NCBI GenBank assembly: GCA_930367215.1
Contig: OV884059.1
Location: 69,969,393 to 70,033,392, forward strand
Source of the DNA: Pollenia angustigena
Taxonomy: Eukaryota > Arthropoda > Insecta > Diptera > Polleniidae
Reading direction: 5' to 3'
Length of the DNA stretch: 64,000 bases
The notes beneath the pieces are model-generated. The model was not told the origin of the DNA. It saw nothing but the letters and a program-made list of their open reading frames with translations, and searched no databases. Made by a program: the position numbers and the translations under genes. Below are positions 53,801 through 64,000 of the stretch, in pieces (within the stretch, counting starts at the first letter, position 1; the number at the start of each line of letters is the position of its first letter).

Positions 53801-55222
53801 GAGCTTGTTTCTTATTCTTATTTTGATAGGCAGTAAGCACTTCCAATTCATATTCCAACATTTCGTTGGTACGTTGGCACTCGATCACTTGACTTTCATC
53901 TAATTTATAACTCTGACTTTGGAACATATCAGCTATACTTTGTTCATACTGTAATCAACAAATTTGCTTAATTTTAAAGCGAATAAAATTTGAAAGTGTT
54001 TGCTTTTACCTGTTCACCCAATAACGTTAATTTACGATGTTTCTCTTCTTTTAACTGTTTAATGACTTCTTTTTGTTGCTCCTTTGGCGTTGTTTGTAAA
54101 ATCTGTGCCTTATAGCGTTTATATTGTTTGGTTTGAGTTTTACAGGTTTCGCGGAATTGTTTACGTATTTGCAACTCCTTTTGCTAAACGTTGTAAGAAA
54201 TAAATTATAAATAAAATATGTAAATTATAAATTATAGGGGAATACTTACTTTAAGGCTTTTAGGATGTTGTCGTATTTCAAGAGCATGTTTTCGTAGTAG
54301 ATCCTTTTTAACACGTTCCATATAATCCTTTTGATTTTGTAATTCAGTGTCGTGCTGTTTATTTATCTGAATAGATTTGCAAGTTTATATTGATATTAAA
54401 TAAAAAAAAGTAATTATAAATTTACTTGTTCTTCTCTCAATTGATGAACACTTTTTTGCTGTCTATACTCCAGCTCCTGGGTTTTCTCATGATGTTTTAA
54501 CAACATGCCATGGGCTTGTTCAAGTTGTTGTTGCTTTTTAGATAATTCCTATATGAAAAAAACACACTAGTTATCTCTTTATATTTCAAGTGTTTGATAT
54601 TTTATGCATACGTCTCTTAACAATTGATCTTCCAACTCATGCAACATAATTAAACGCCTTCTTTTGAATTTACGCATTTCCAATTCAATGTATTTCTTTT
54701 GCAAAGTCAATAGACGTTGTTCTTCTTGAGCCTCGGCCTGTTTGAGGTTGTCCTTTTGTGATTGCAATGTTAAATCTCTTTGACGCTTTGGCGTCGATTC
54801 ATCCATCGACAACTCACGTTTCCATCTCTCCTTATTGGCCTTGTATTCTTTTTTGCGATTCATATCGAAAGCTTTGCGATCACATTCCTGTTTAAGAGAA
54901 ATCTCTTTATATAATTTCTTTTCAGCAGCTGTTGTTTGCTTTGTACGCTTTTCCAAATCCTGCTGATGTTTGGCCTGTTTCATTTTTGTCAATTATAAAT
55001 ATTATATATTATTAAAAAATGTTTGATTCGTTAAGTTTTAAATGTTACCTCTAGTCTTTCTAATTCTCTTGTAAAATTATGCAATAAATTATCGTATTCC
55101 TTATCTAAGGCATTTTTATGAGCTTCCATTTCAACTTTGCACTTCTCTTCAAGTTTGAGTAGAGCAGCTTGATGTTCACGACGCATTCGCTTGTATCCAG
55201 ACATTTGCTCATGCATCTCCTC
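50859..55222 (-). CDS. Tao: Tao (TAO/Ste20-family kinase), C-terminal coiled-coil half; kinase exons outside window
   Basis: Tao phosphorylates Hippo/Tao-pathway kinases and regulates microtubules. In the window lie eight minus-strand exons: 55222-55049, 54974-54612, 54548-54426, 54366-54250, 54183-54010, 53948-53727, 53623-53505 and 50982-50859. All junctions keep frame (phase 0 except the last, split AG|C), giving 471 codons and a TAG. The protein is a long charged coiled coil ([20 protein letters not shown], then [80 protein letters not shown]), ending in [18 protein letters not shown], the conserved TAO C terminus. The N-terminal kinase domain would lie to the right of 64000. Small introns are 60-110 bp; the last is 2.5 kb. 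Confidence 0.95.
52274..52815. mobile_element. hAT-type MITE, 542 bp, in Tao last intron
   Basis: Second copy of the 24071 family with CAGTGTTCGAAAATAAACA ends. The exact 8-bp duplication GCAAAAAT is at 52266-52273 and 52816-52823. High identity with the 24 kb copy points to recent mobility. Confidence 0.85.
53330..53452. mobile_element. Palindromic hairpin MITE, 123 bp, in Tao last intron
   Basis: TCACCCCTATCGTGAATAAA at 53330 pairs with its exact complement ending 53452; the remaining arms pair with very few mismatches around the loop ATGTTAATTCAATTG. It ends 53 nt from the 5' splice site region of the penultimate exon (donor at 53504-53499). Confidence 0.8.
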
Positions 55223-55734
55223 CTATAAAATAAAAAAAAATAATAAAAAAAAAATTGTTATTTAGATTCTAAACATTTATGTACATAACAAACTTTTAAA
55301 CTAGGTGCTGGGAAAATACTATTCTACAAAAAAGACAAATAGAATAGCTGAATGATTGTTTTGTGTGATTTGCTCAAATAAATGTTAACCAGTTGCTATT
55401 TTATGGTTCCATTTTTTTTTTATTTCACTTGCGAAGCATAAATATATTATATCGTACCCTCAAAATAACAGTAGCGTATGTGCTTATACGCTATTATATT
55501 TTTATTGCATATTTAGAATCTCCATCATTGATTTTATGTCTGGTCAAAATTTCGTCACATTCTACTTCCAAAAAGTGGGTCAAAATGTCGTTGGAAAAAA
55601 TAATAAGGGTATTCATTTCAATTTTTTTTGGTTGGAAAAATGGAAAAAAGAAAAATTACACTCTTATTGACGTGAACGGGGTTTTTTTTTTTACAAACTG
55701 TCAAAAAAAATCTGTCAAATAATTCGTGGAAGTA
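55223..55734 (-). other. Start of the large upstream Tao intron
   Basis: No Tao exon was recognised between 55223 and 64000, so this and everything to the right is taken as intron. A local hairpin CGTATGTGCTTATACG lies near 55476. Otherwise unremarkable. Confidence 0.5.
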
Positions 55735-57400
55735 ATTGATATTTTTTAATATGCCGAACAAAAGTGTTAAAAGTGAATTAATTGATTATTAAATTTAACT
55801 GCCTGTTCATCCATTTTCGAACGAACACTTCGATCGCTTAATTTACATTTAAAACAAAAACAAATAATAAAATATTGTTTTTGTTTTACATGTAAGCTAA
55901 GCGAACGAAGTGTTCGTTCGAAAATAGATGAACAGGAAGTAAAACGAAGTATTATTGTTATTTTCATCATAATATTCGACTACAAAAAGTTACTCAAAAT
56001 GGCGATTGTCTGCCAAAAAGTCGAGTATTTTATTAACTTCAGCTTCTGTCAATTTTTTTGACCCCATTTCTTTTTTTTAATAACTTTTTTCATTGAACAC
56101 ATATTTAATATGAATTGTTCTTTTTGAAAGATTAAATGAAAAATAAGTTATCTTTGAAATGTTGTAACTATAAAAAATAATTTTTAAAATCAGAGTTGTT
56201 CAATTCAAGAGTTTATAAAAAGAGATGCAATTTTTCGTACTTTGTATTAAAAATTAGCAATTTTTTATGAATGGCAACATCATTTCGTTTGACGTTTAAA
56301 GCGGAAAATTACATCTTTTTATCCTGACTTTTTTACACTTGGTTATAGTGTGATAAAAATGTAACTTTTGGTGGAATTTTTTTTTCTTGTGGTTGTTGTA
56401 ACAAAAATTACATTTTTCCATTTTTCAATTTTTCCAACAAATAAAAAAACTGAATGTATAATATCTTGTTCAAAATTTTCCTTCAATAAGTGTGTAAGCT
56501 CATATGCGCTAGTTTACTTGAAATTGCCACTCCACTCCAAAGTTGTTAAAAGAATAATAGTGTATACGCATTATACACCATTTTAGCCTGTAGAAAAAAA
56601 ATTCAATTTATGAAAACTTTAACTCATAAAATAGCTTATAATAATATACACTATTGTTTGAGAAATAATTTCATTCCGACCATCGAAAGCTGCATGATTT
56701 CTAAAATTTGTGGAAGAAGAATGTAATTCCTCGTGGCTTGCAGTCATTTTTTTAACTTACAAGGTGGAAAGAAGCGAAATTGTTTAGATGAGCCAGATGT
56801 AGCAGAGGAAGGAAAGAATACGAATGAACTTCTAGTTATTTTTGATTTACGCAATGTATACCTAAATTTGTCATAATTTTTTGTTTATAATAACCCAAAT
56901 TGGAAAGTAATGAATATGTGCCGCTGAATTATCAAAACTATGAATTAATCACTGTTGTATAAATTTGTATACCATACAAAATAAAATAGTAAGGGTATTC
57001 ATTTCAGTTTTTTTATTTGTTAGAAAAATGGAAAGTACGAAAAATTGCATCTCTTTTTATAAACTCTTGAATTGTACAACTCTGAATTTAAAAATTATTT
57101 TTTATAGTTACAACATTTCAAAGATAACTACTTTCTCATTTAATCTTTCGAAAAGAAAAATTCATATTAAGAATGTGTGCAATGAAAAAAGTTATTAAAA
57201 AAGAAATGGGGTCAAAAAATTGAAAGAGAAGCTGAAGTTAATAAAATACTCGACTTTTTGGCAGACAATCGCCATTTTGAGGTAACTTTTTGTAGTCGAA
57301 TATTATGATGAAAATGACACCATTCACTTCGTTTTAAATTAAATAATCAATTAATTCACTTTTAACACTTTTATTCGGCATCTTGAAAACTATCTAAGTA
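55735..57400. mobile_element. Long inverted-repeat element, 1.7 kb
   Basis: Left arm about 55745-56260 (minus a nested 142-bp element) and right arm about 57035-57390 pair over long stretches: GTGTTAAAAGTGAATTAATTG, CATAATATTCGACTACAAAA, GGCGATTGTCTGCCAAAAAG, AGAGATGCAATTTTTCGTAC. The 0.8-kb centre has no long frame. No protein recognised. Confidence 0.65.
55798..55939. mobile_element. TA-flanked hairpin MITE, 142 bp, nested in the left arm
   Basis: Ends ACTGCCTGTTCAT and ATGAACAGGAAG are near-inverse; the arms contain TTCGAACGAACACTTCG and its complement. TA flanks both sides (55796-55797, 55940-55941). The right arm of the host element, read in reverse, shows the empty site AATTTAAAACGAAG. 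Confidence 0.7.
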
Positions 57401-57414
57401 TTTGGGTAACTTCC

Positions 57415-58700
57415 TCGACTATAAAATGTCTTGGAAGAGAAATAATCAGAAGAGGATGATAAGGGGACTCAATGGCCTACTACACACGCAGAAACTATAT
57501 CGGTAAGAATTGGAGACCACGACAGGATATGGCGAACTGGATTTATACATCGGTGGTAAGGCCTATTCTTACTTATGGATGCACTGTTTGGTAGGATGCG
57601 TTAAGGGTGGATAGCTATTGGAAGATTCTTAACAAGACTCAAAGGAGTGCATCTTTTGGCGCCACAGGAGCAAGGAGAAGCATGGGACTGGCAAGAATCT
57701 TATACGAAGTGCGTCTGCTTGATCAGGGTAGTATTTTCGAGGGAATCTTAAATTATAGGATCTGACCTTAGACTTCGTTTCAACACAACTAGTGGAGTTT
57801 CCAATTAGGGAAGTTTGGCGTGGATCCAATGGGCTGTTTGAGGGGTGGGCAGTATTTAGACACTGGCACTGGTGCCGGTGTTTATATTGCTGACACTGGC
57901 GTGAAAAGGTCATTCAGACTCCCGAATGAGTGCAGTCTTCCAGGATGAGATCCTAACCATCTGGAGGGTGATACTGGGTCACATCGTAGGGGGGTCTGTG
58001 GTGACCAAATTATACGGTGCGATCGTGCCTGTTCGCACGGTAAAGTAATGCTTTGAGGGAGCTCATGGAGGTATTCACAGTTAGGCTGTGTTAGGTTCTC
58101 GGACACTGCAAGGTGGATGGTAATAAGGTGGCGGACAAACTCGCGAAAGAGGGTTTAAATCTGCACTTAGAGGTAGGGGACGCGGGGATAAAACCCACCT
58201 TATGTCACTACCATGAGATGATACGGAAAAGATTCTGCTGCACCGTTAACCGGGCCTGGGGCGATAGAACGGATTGCAGGATGTTTAAGGGCAGGGGCTA
58301 CCAGGGTTCTATTAGAATTAGATAGGAGTGGTCTCAAGACCCTTAAAGGGTTCTTGGCATATCATTGTTCTGTTAGGGCTTTTACGAGATAATGGGTTAA
58401 TACCGTACCGGACTTCTACAGCTTATGCGAGGATGCTGAGGAGCTAGAGACGATTGAGCATGTACAGTGCCACTGTCCTAGGATCCAGGATCTCATGCAG
58501 AAATGGAGATAGATTTTACGACGATCTGGGCTGTATCGCTGGATGTAATCCAGTCGATCTCCTGGGGTGTGTCAGAGAAATAGGACGGTTGTATCTGATG
58601 AGGGGACTGTAGGAGGAGTTTTTTTTTCTATGTACTGTCTACTAACTATATTAAATCTATCTGTCAGTTCTTTTCTTCTTAACTTCTTTCTTTCTTCTTC
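57415..58700 (+). pseudogene. Decayed I/LOA-group LINE, RT end and RNase H
   Basis: SVVRPILTYGCTVW (about 57552) matches the phrase in the carnation-intron LINE; further on come degenerate RNase H pieces (CKVDGNKVADKLAKEG near 58108-58155) and CEDAEELETIEHVQCHCPR (about 58430). Stops and frameshifts throughout. Same family as 33801-35303 but older. Confidence 0.6.
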
Positions 58701-60344
58701 CTCTATATTGGATGGACCGCATAAGTATCCGAGTGCAGGTATGCCCATGGGCGTATAACCCTTCTTAACCTTACCCCAACCTTTGTTTTTGTTTTTTGAC
58801 GTTTTTCGACAAAGTATGTATGTGATTTCTGATCGACTGTGTAACTAATTATTTTGAAATAATTAAATTTAATTAATAATAAAAAAGTCAAGTAATGTGG
58901 AATATTTAAATTGTATTTATACATTTTGAGTGTAACATTTTTTTACATTTTCTGGAAAAGTTATTTTGCACAAAACCACAAAATATAACTTTTTGTGGGG
59001 GCCTATGTTAATTTTATGTCTCTTTTTTTTTTTTTGACATTTACAAACAAATTTTTTTTCTGTTGCTGATGTCTCCAGTTGCGCTTGTCATGCTGGCGCT
59101 TTTTTACTGCACAACAGCTGTGCAAAGTTTGTATTTTTTAACACAAGTTAAATTTAAGTTTTATAAGCGAACACAAAATATTTTTTATTTCACGACAGCT
59201 TGCTTCTGCTTTGAAATTGCATTTGTGGTCAGTTAAGAGGTGTTAGAATTACAAAACAAAGGTACATGAAATTGAGTACCTCTCCCCAATTTTCTCACCC
59301 ATTAACAATTTAACTAAAGAATTGCTGCATCAAAATTTTCAAGTCTGGACGATGACTTAACAACGCTATTAAAACAATAACATCAGCAGTTCACACAGTA
59401 CACTAACACAATTTTAGTGTTTATGTTAATATTGTCTTTTAAAAATCACACGAGTATTATTTCTTAACACATTTAAAAATCGGTTTTCATAAGATCTTAT
59501 TTTCACAAATGAAAAGAAACTGTTTAAAAAAGAATTTTGTTCAAAAAAAAGGACTTTTAAAATATGAAAAGGGTAATTTTTAAAGAAACGCACTTGGAAA
59601 GAAAAAAAACTTTTTGATTTGTTATTATACCTATAGTATAAGGAAAACAGTTGTAGTTACTGTAATAATTTTTTTAATTAATTTGAATAAACCACAAAAT
59701 AAATTTTAAATGAAATCCATGAACAAATGGAATTATATATGTATGTACAATGTAATCGTTTAAAACATGTACAATGAATTGAAGAAGAAAACACAAGTAC
59801 ACATTATTAACAACAAACAAAAATGCATTAACTTCATTATCATGATGTGAAAAAACACCATAAACCAGATACAAATATATACTAAATATAGAAGCGAATA
59901 ATGTAGTAAAAATTATTCAATATATAATATATATGTATGTATGTACATAAGTAAATATATGAAAAGCTAATAATTTGATATCTTAACATGTTAGGGAGCT
60001 TAAAAACACATTTTTTTTAGTTTTTTGAAGTGTTTTCATCTCTTAAGGTGTTAGCAGGTATAAAAAAAAGGCTCTCCCACGCGACGCTCAACGACTTGCA
60101 GTTTTTCCATATAAATTATATGTGAAATATTATTTTTTTCTTATTTTATTTATTAATTTAAGGGTTAATTTAGTAAAAAAAGCCCAAAGGCCAAAAATAT
60201 ATTTACATAGCAATAAAGTCTGAGTAGTGACAAAAATCTATATATAAATCGGCTAAGGCAAAACAGTTAAGAGCACTTTCCTCCTCTGTATGTCAACCGA
60301 TTTGAACAAAATATACACCATTTGAGAGGTATTTACTCAAAGAA
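58701..60344. other. Presumed Tao intron, no recognisable element
   Basis: AT-rich sequence with a short (ATGT)n run near 59930. No gene or clear repeat boundary seen. Confidence 0.4.
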
Positions 60345-61680
60345 GTGGACAATAGACTGGTCGCATCTTGTGAGGGATTTTTTTTTTTAAATTTAATTGT
60401 TTGCGCTGCTTAAAATATGAGGTTTGGTGTAAGAAATCATGATCTAATTTTTCAGGTCAATCCGACGGTGCCTAGCCGTGCCGGGTGGGGCCCAAAGTTC
60501 CCCATATTTAAAAAAAAAAAAAACATATTTTCTATCAGATCTTTATAGTTACTAGATGACCCGTGCGAATATTTCCCACCGTTAGTTGTAATTTTTGTAA
60601 CATAAAATGAAAATAATTAATAGAAATTTTAGTAACTTCAATACATTTTAAAATATAATTTTTATCAATGAAAATATGAATTTTTCAATTTCTAATTATT
60701 TTTCGTCATTAGTGTTAGAAATAAGCTTTAAAATGAGATATCATTCATTAAATTTGATGCGGTGGTATGGGAGATATTTGCAACCGACAAAGTGCTTTAG
60801 AAATAATATATATGATACTAGTTGAAAAGCCGAAAATAAAAAATATGGCTTCGTTACGATCTTCCGCAGAGAAAGTACTTCAAGTGTGCCAAATTTCAGC
60901 TTCCTATGTCATCAGATGGCTTCAGAAAGTTGCGGAAAGAATAGGACATACATGCAAACATCCTGACATACTAAGCAATTATATATTGTATAGATAGATT
61001 AACATATGTTCGCGCAACTCAAAAACGCTTTAGCTTATTGAAAAACTAAAAAAAATCGAAATTACGCAATAAAATTTACTTTAAGAAAGGTAAAACGTTT
61101 TTCTTATATGCGCAGTCGTTTTAGAAACATAATTTTTTTTCTGGAAAAAAAATAATTTTTTTATTAAAATTTCGGAATTTTTGTTTTTAAAAATTCATAA
61201 AAAATTGAAAAATGCAGCTATGCTTCTAATTTTATGCAGACATATAAAAAACAAAATTGCAAACAAAACAAGCTATAAATGATTAAAATCTGTTAACAAC
61301 TTTTAATTTTATGTATTCACAAAAGATGTGGCGGTTTAATAAAATTCTTAAATTAATTAAAATTTTTCGTCTTTTGAAGCCATCTGATGACATAGGAAGC
61401 TGAAATTTGGCACACTTGAAGTACTTTCTCTGCGGAAGATCGTAACGAAGCCATATTTTTGATTTTCGGCTTTTCAACTAGTATAACTATAAAGATCTGA
61501 TAGAAAAGATGTTTTTTTTTATAATATGGGGAACTTTGGGCCCCACCCGGCACGGCTAGGCACTGTCGGATTGACCTGAAAAATTAGATCATGATTTCTT
61601 ACACCAAACCTCATATTTTAAGCAGCGCAAACAATTAAATTAAAAAAAAAATTGCGACCAGTCTAGTGGACAATATATAT
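60345..61680. mobile_element. Inverted-repeat element with about 310-bp arms, host of a Helitron
   Basis: Left arm 60345-60551 plus 60816-60920 pairs with right arm 61372-61680, over GACTGGTCGCA, TGTTTGCGCTGCTTAAAATA, TAAGAAATCATGATCTAATT, GTGCCGGGTGGGGCCCAAAG and CTTCCTATGTCATCAGATGG. The arms are closely similar. The 450-bp loop is AT-rich. The Helitron at 60552-60815 splits the left arm. Confidence 0.7.
60552..60815 (-). mobile_element. Non-autonomous Helitron, 264 bp, in the left arm
   Basis: On the minus strand it starts TCATATATATTATTTC at 60815 and ends with the hairpin region and GGGTCATCTAG at 60552. One hairpin base is changed (TTTCCCACC). Flanks are A on one side and T on the other. 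Same family as 7230-7751. Confidence 0.75.
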
Positions 61681-62183
61681 TTTATTAAAATCTGTTCAAT
61701 AATTTCAGAGTTATATAAGCGTTCAAAATTGCTACTAACACAAATGCAAATTTAATAAATAAAATTTTTAATTTTCAAATAAGAAAAAATTGGGGTGATC
61801 GATTATTCGACTATTTTCAAAAACCGGTTTTCGAATATTTCGACTATAGAAACCTTATGTATAAATCAGACCAGGCAAAGAAAGCATTTAAGAAAGATTT
61901 CTTCCTTTGTTTGTCAACCGAACTTCTATGTGGAATAATAAGAAATAAGGAGAAATACGGGAAACTAAGACGGAAAAAATAAATTCTAGAAACATGTAAA
62001 TTCATATATAATTAGATGAACTATGTTTTCTTCATATTTACATAAAAATTAATGGTCGAATTTGGACCATTAGGCGAACACTAGTACATATTATTAAACT
62101 AAATAACCAAGCATTTTATTCCGAACTAAAAAAAAAAAATTGTTAAAATACAGTACAAAATAGTAATATTATCCAGTAATATA
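61681..62183. other. AT-rich spacer
   Basis: No recognised features beyond a short CGAATATTTCGACTAT / GATTATTCGACTATT repeat near 61800-61850. Confidence 0.4.
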
Positions 62184-62673
62184 CAGGGTGGGCCAATTTG
62201 GAATTTGGACTGATTTGAAATGCTTAAAATTTTTGTATTTTTTTATTTGTTTTTTTTTTTTGCAGATAATACAGAATTTTTTAAAATTTTATAATGTCAT
62301 CATCCTCAGTGGAAGAACGTATAAAAATTGTTGAATTTTATTATGTTTCCGGACGATCAATTGTTACATCGTAAACATGATAAGAAGCTTAAGACCCGTT
62401 TTGAGAATTTGGGTTCAGTGGGTAATGAACTACGAAGAAATCTTGTTCGCCCTGTACGCACTGAACAAGTTATAGAAACTGTACGGATCCAACTGTGTCT
62501 ACGACGAGCTACTCCAGAACATCGCAAGAATTACTGCCGAGGGATGCACCACAACGGCTACAATATGCCAATAAATTATAAGCACTTCAAATCAGTCAGT
62601 CCAAGTTGGCCCACCCTGCGCCCTATGCTCCAATGGGAGTTAGAGGAACACATATATAAGTTGGCCCACTCTG
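62184..62673 (+). mobile_element. Internally deleted mariner/Tc1-like element
   Basis: TA flanks CAGGGTGGGCCAA at 62184 and TTGGCCCACTCTG ending 62673. A better inverted match to the left end (ACTTCAAATCAGTC...TTGGCCCACCCTG) ends at 62618, inside the right end. Between them MSSSSVEERIKIVEFYYVSG starts a transposase (62294), soon stopped, and RFENLGSVGNELRRNLVRP with RTEQVIETVR shows the second DNA-binding region before a deletion. The catalytic region is missing. Confidence 0.7.
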
Positions 62674-64000
62674 TATATGTAACTACTTAAAAATTTCTTA
62701 CATGATTTAAAAAGTTAAGAGACTTTGAATACAAGGTGTAATCGGAAACTACTTGTAAAAAATCGTGTTTTTGTTCCTTGTTTTTTTTTAGTATTCAAAG
62801 TCTGATAACTTGTTATCCGTTAAGTTTACGAAAAATTAATAGAATAGATTTTTGTAGAAAATTAAATTTCCTGTCAAAAAAGTATTAGTAGTTTTATTTT
62901 CAAAAAACGAAAAAAATTTTGCACGTGTAATTTACATATATTGAAAAACTGAAAGTCGTAGGGGAGCGTATTTTGAGGGATAGCTTTTTTTATGCCTACT
63001 AGAAACTTTTGAGATGATAGATAAAGAACTTTTTTTGTGAAGCCCCCTAATGTACAAACTTATGTTCTATGTATGTATGTATTTTTATGTTTGGCATTCA
63101 AATGAATTAAACTATTTTTTTTTTTGTATTTGTTTAATGAATTACATAAGTGAGAAAAACACAAAAGTAACAACGCAGGACGATTGACTTATGCCTGATA
63201 AATAATTTGACAGTGACTGGATATACATAGGAAAATAAAGTAGATTTACTTAGGGCTTTTTAAATATTATCCAATTTGTTTTATTACGCATTGCTCATAT
63301 AACTTGTATTCTGCAAAAGAGTTCTTGTTATTTTCATTTCATTAAGTTTAGTTTTTCAAGGGATTTTCATTCAATTCATTCTTTGCTTGGAAAGATTCCT
63401 AAATTATTTCTTTAATTTTACGTTTACTGTTTAATGTAGATAGTAGTAGTTGTTATATTCATTCACTTTTAGTATCTGTGACTATGAAATCGTACAATTA
63501 CTACTGTCTCCGCACAAGGTTGGACACAAAACATAGTTTTCCTATTACAAATAAACACAATAATGAAAAAAAACAAAGGTGAGAAAGAGATTTGTACAGA
63601 TAGATATCGTTTAGTATATAGTAAAATAACAAGACAGAAATATATTACTAATGAATATGAAGAGAAACTGATAATGAATGCTATTAAATGATTTCGGAAG
63701 ATCAATATAACAAAACAAGGAAAGTGTTTTTAATATTGGTGACTCTAACCTAACCTAGAGATATGTACATATCGTTACTTTAATATAGAAAAGCCCTAAC
63801 TAATATTGTTCTTAATTTACAGGAGAAGGAAAAAAATTAATAAAAATTATAGTTTTGTAGCCGCGTCTTTTTTTTTAAACGCACTTCTTTTATTAAATTC
63901 TCTAAGCAATTTAATAAAAAACTGTCTTTAAAAAAAATCTGGACTTCAAGACTATAATTTTAATTACGTTTTTTTTTTGTCCCGTAAATTAAGAACAACA
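62674..64000. other. Presumed Tao intron, no recognisable gene
   Basis: AT-rich. A TAACCTAACC string near 63750 may be an old LINE end. Nothing else supportable. Confidence 0.4.

Overview
The window looks like nuclear DNA of a fly (Diptera), most likely a calyptrate with a large, AT-rich, transposon-laden genome. Three conserved single-copy genes support this, each rebuilt exon by exon with consistent splice phases. They are the 5' part of Grip84 (gamma-tubulin complex protein 2; minus strand, 10832-12084), a complete carnation/Vps33A gene (plus strand, 31350-36419, three exons, 599 codons), and the 3' half of the kinase gene Tao (minus strand, 50859-55222, eight exons). From memory, all three lie close together in division 18 of the Drosophila X chromosome, so this is probably a conserved block of Muller element A. 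The family or species cannot be fixed from the sequence.

Layout. 1-10.8 kb: presumed interior of a Grip84 intron larger than 10.8 kb, filled with retrotransposon relics, a TTA-flanked DNA transposon carrying a 488-bp tandem repeat, a TA-flanked transposon with exact 30-bp inverted ends, and tandem Helitrons. 10.8-12.1 kb: Grip84 exons 1-4. 12.3-20.0 kb: a foldback-like structure made of about 13 near-identical 559-bp units, seven in one orientation and seven in the other. 20-31 kb: a dense cluster of non-autonomous elements (several hAT-type with exact 8-bp target duplications) plus non-LTR relics. 31.3-36.5 kb: carnation, with a 1.5-kb retrotransposon in intron 1. 36.5-50.4 kb: dispersed repeats, inverted repeats and an almost complete LOA/I-group non-LTR retrotransposon (40938-46064). 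50.4-64 kb: Tao 3' end and a large upstream intron with more nested elements.

Most notable observations. (1) The 488-bp repeat at 929-2147 carries three type I hammerhead ribozyme motifs, one per unit, with the whole core conserved in two of them. It has the architecture of a metazoan retrozyme, a small circular-RNA retroelement. Diverged copies lie at 10.1-10.3 kb and 21.0-21.85 kb. (2) The Tao stop codon is TAG followed by C, and the same frame stays open for 149 more sense codons to a TAA, despite AT-rich sequence, which makes a C-terminal readthrough extension a strong candidate. (3) The 7-kb inverted tandem array at 12.4-19.5 kb has a tRNA-like Pol III promoter motif in every unit. (4) Several nested insertions can be read against an intact reference in the same window, including a Helitron inserted exactly between A and T, with the unoccupied site preserved in the opposite arm of the host hairpin.

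The three host genes work in separate pathways: microtubule nucleation (Grip84), endolysosomal fusion (carnation) and Hippo/microtubule signalling (Tao). Nothing here suggests shared regulation.
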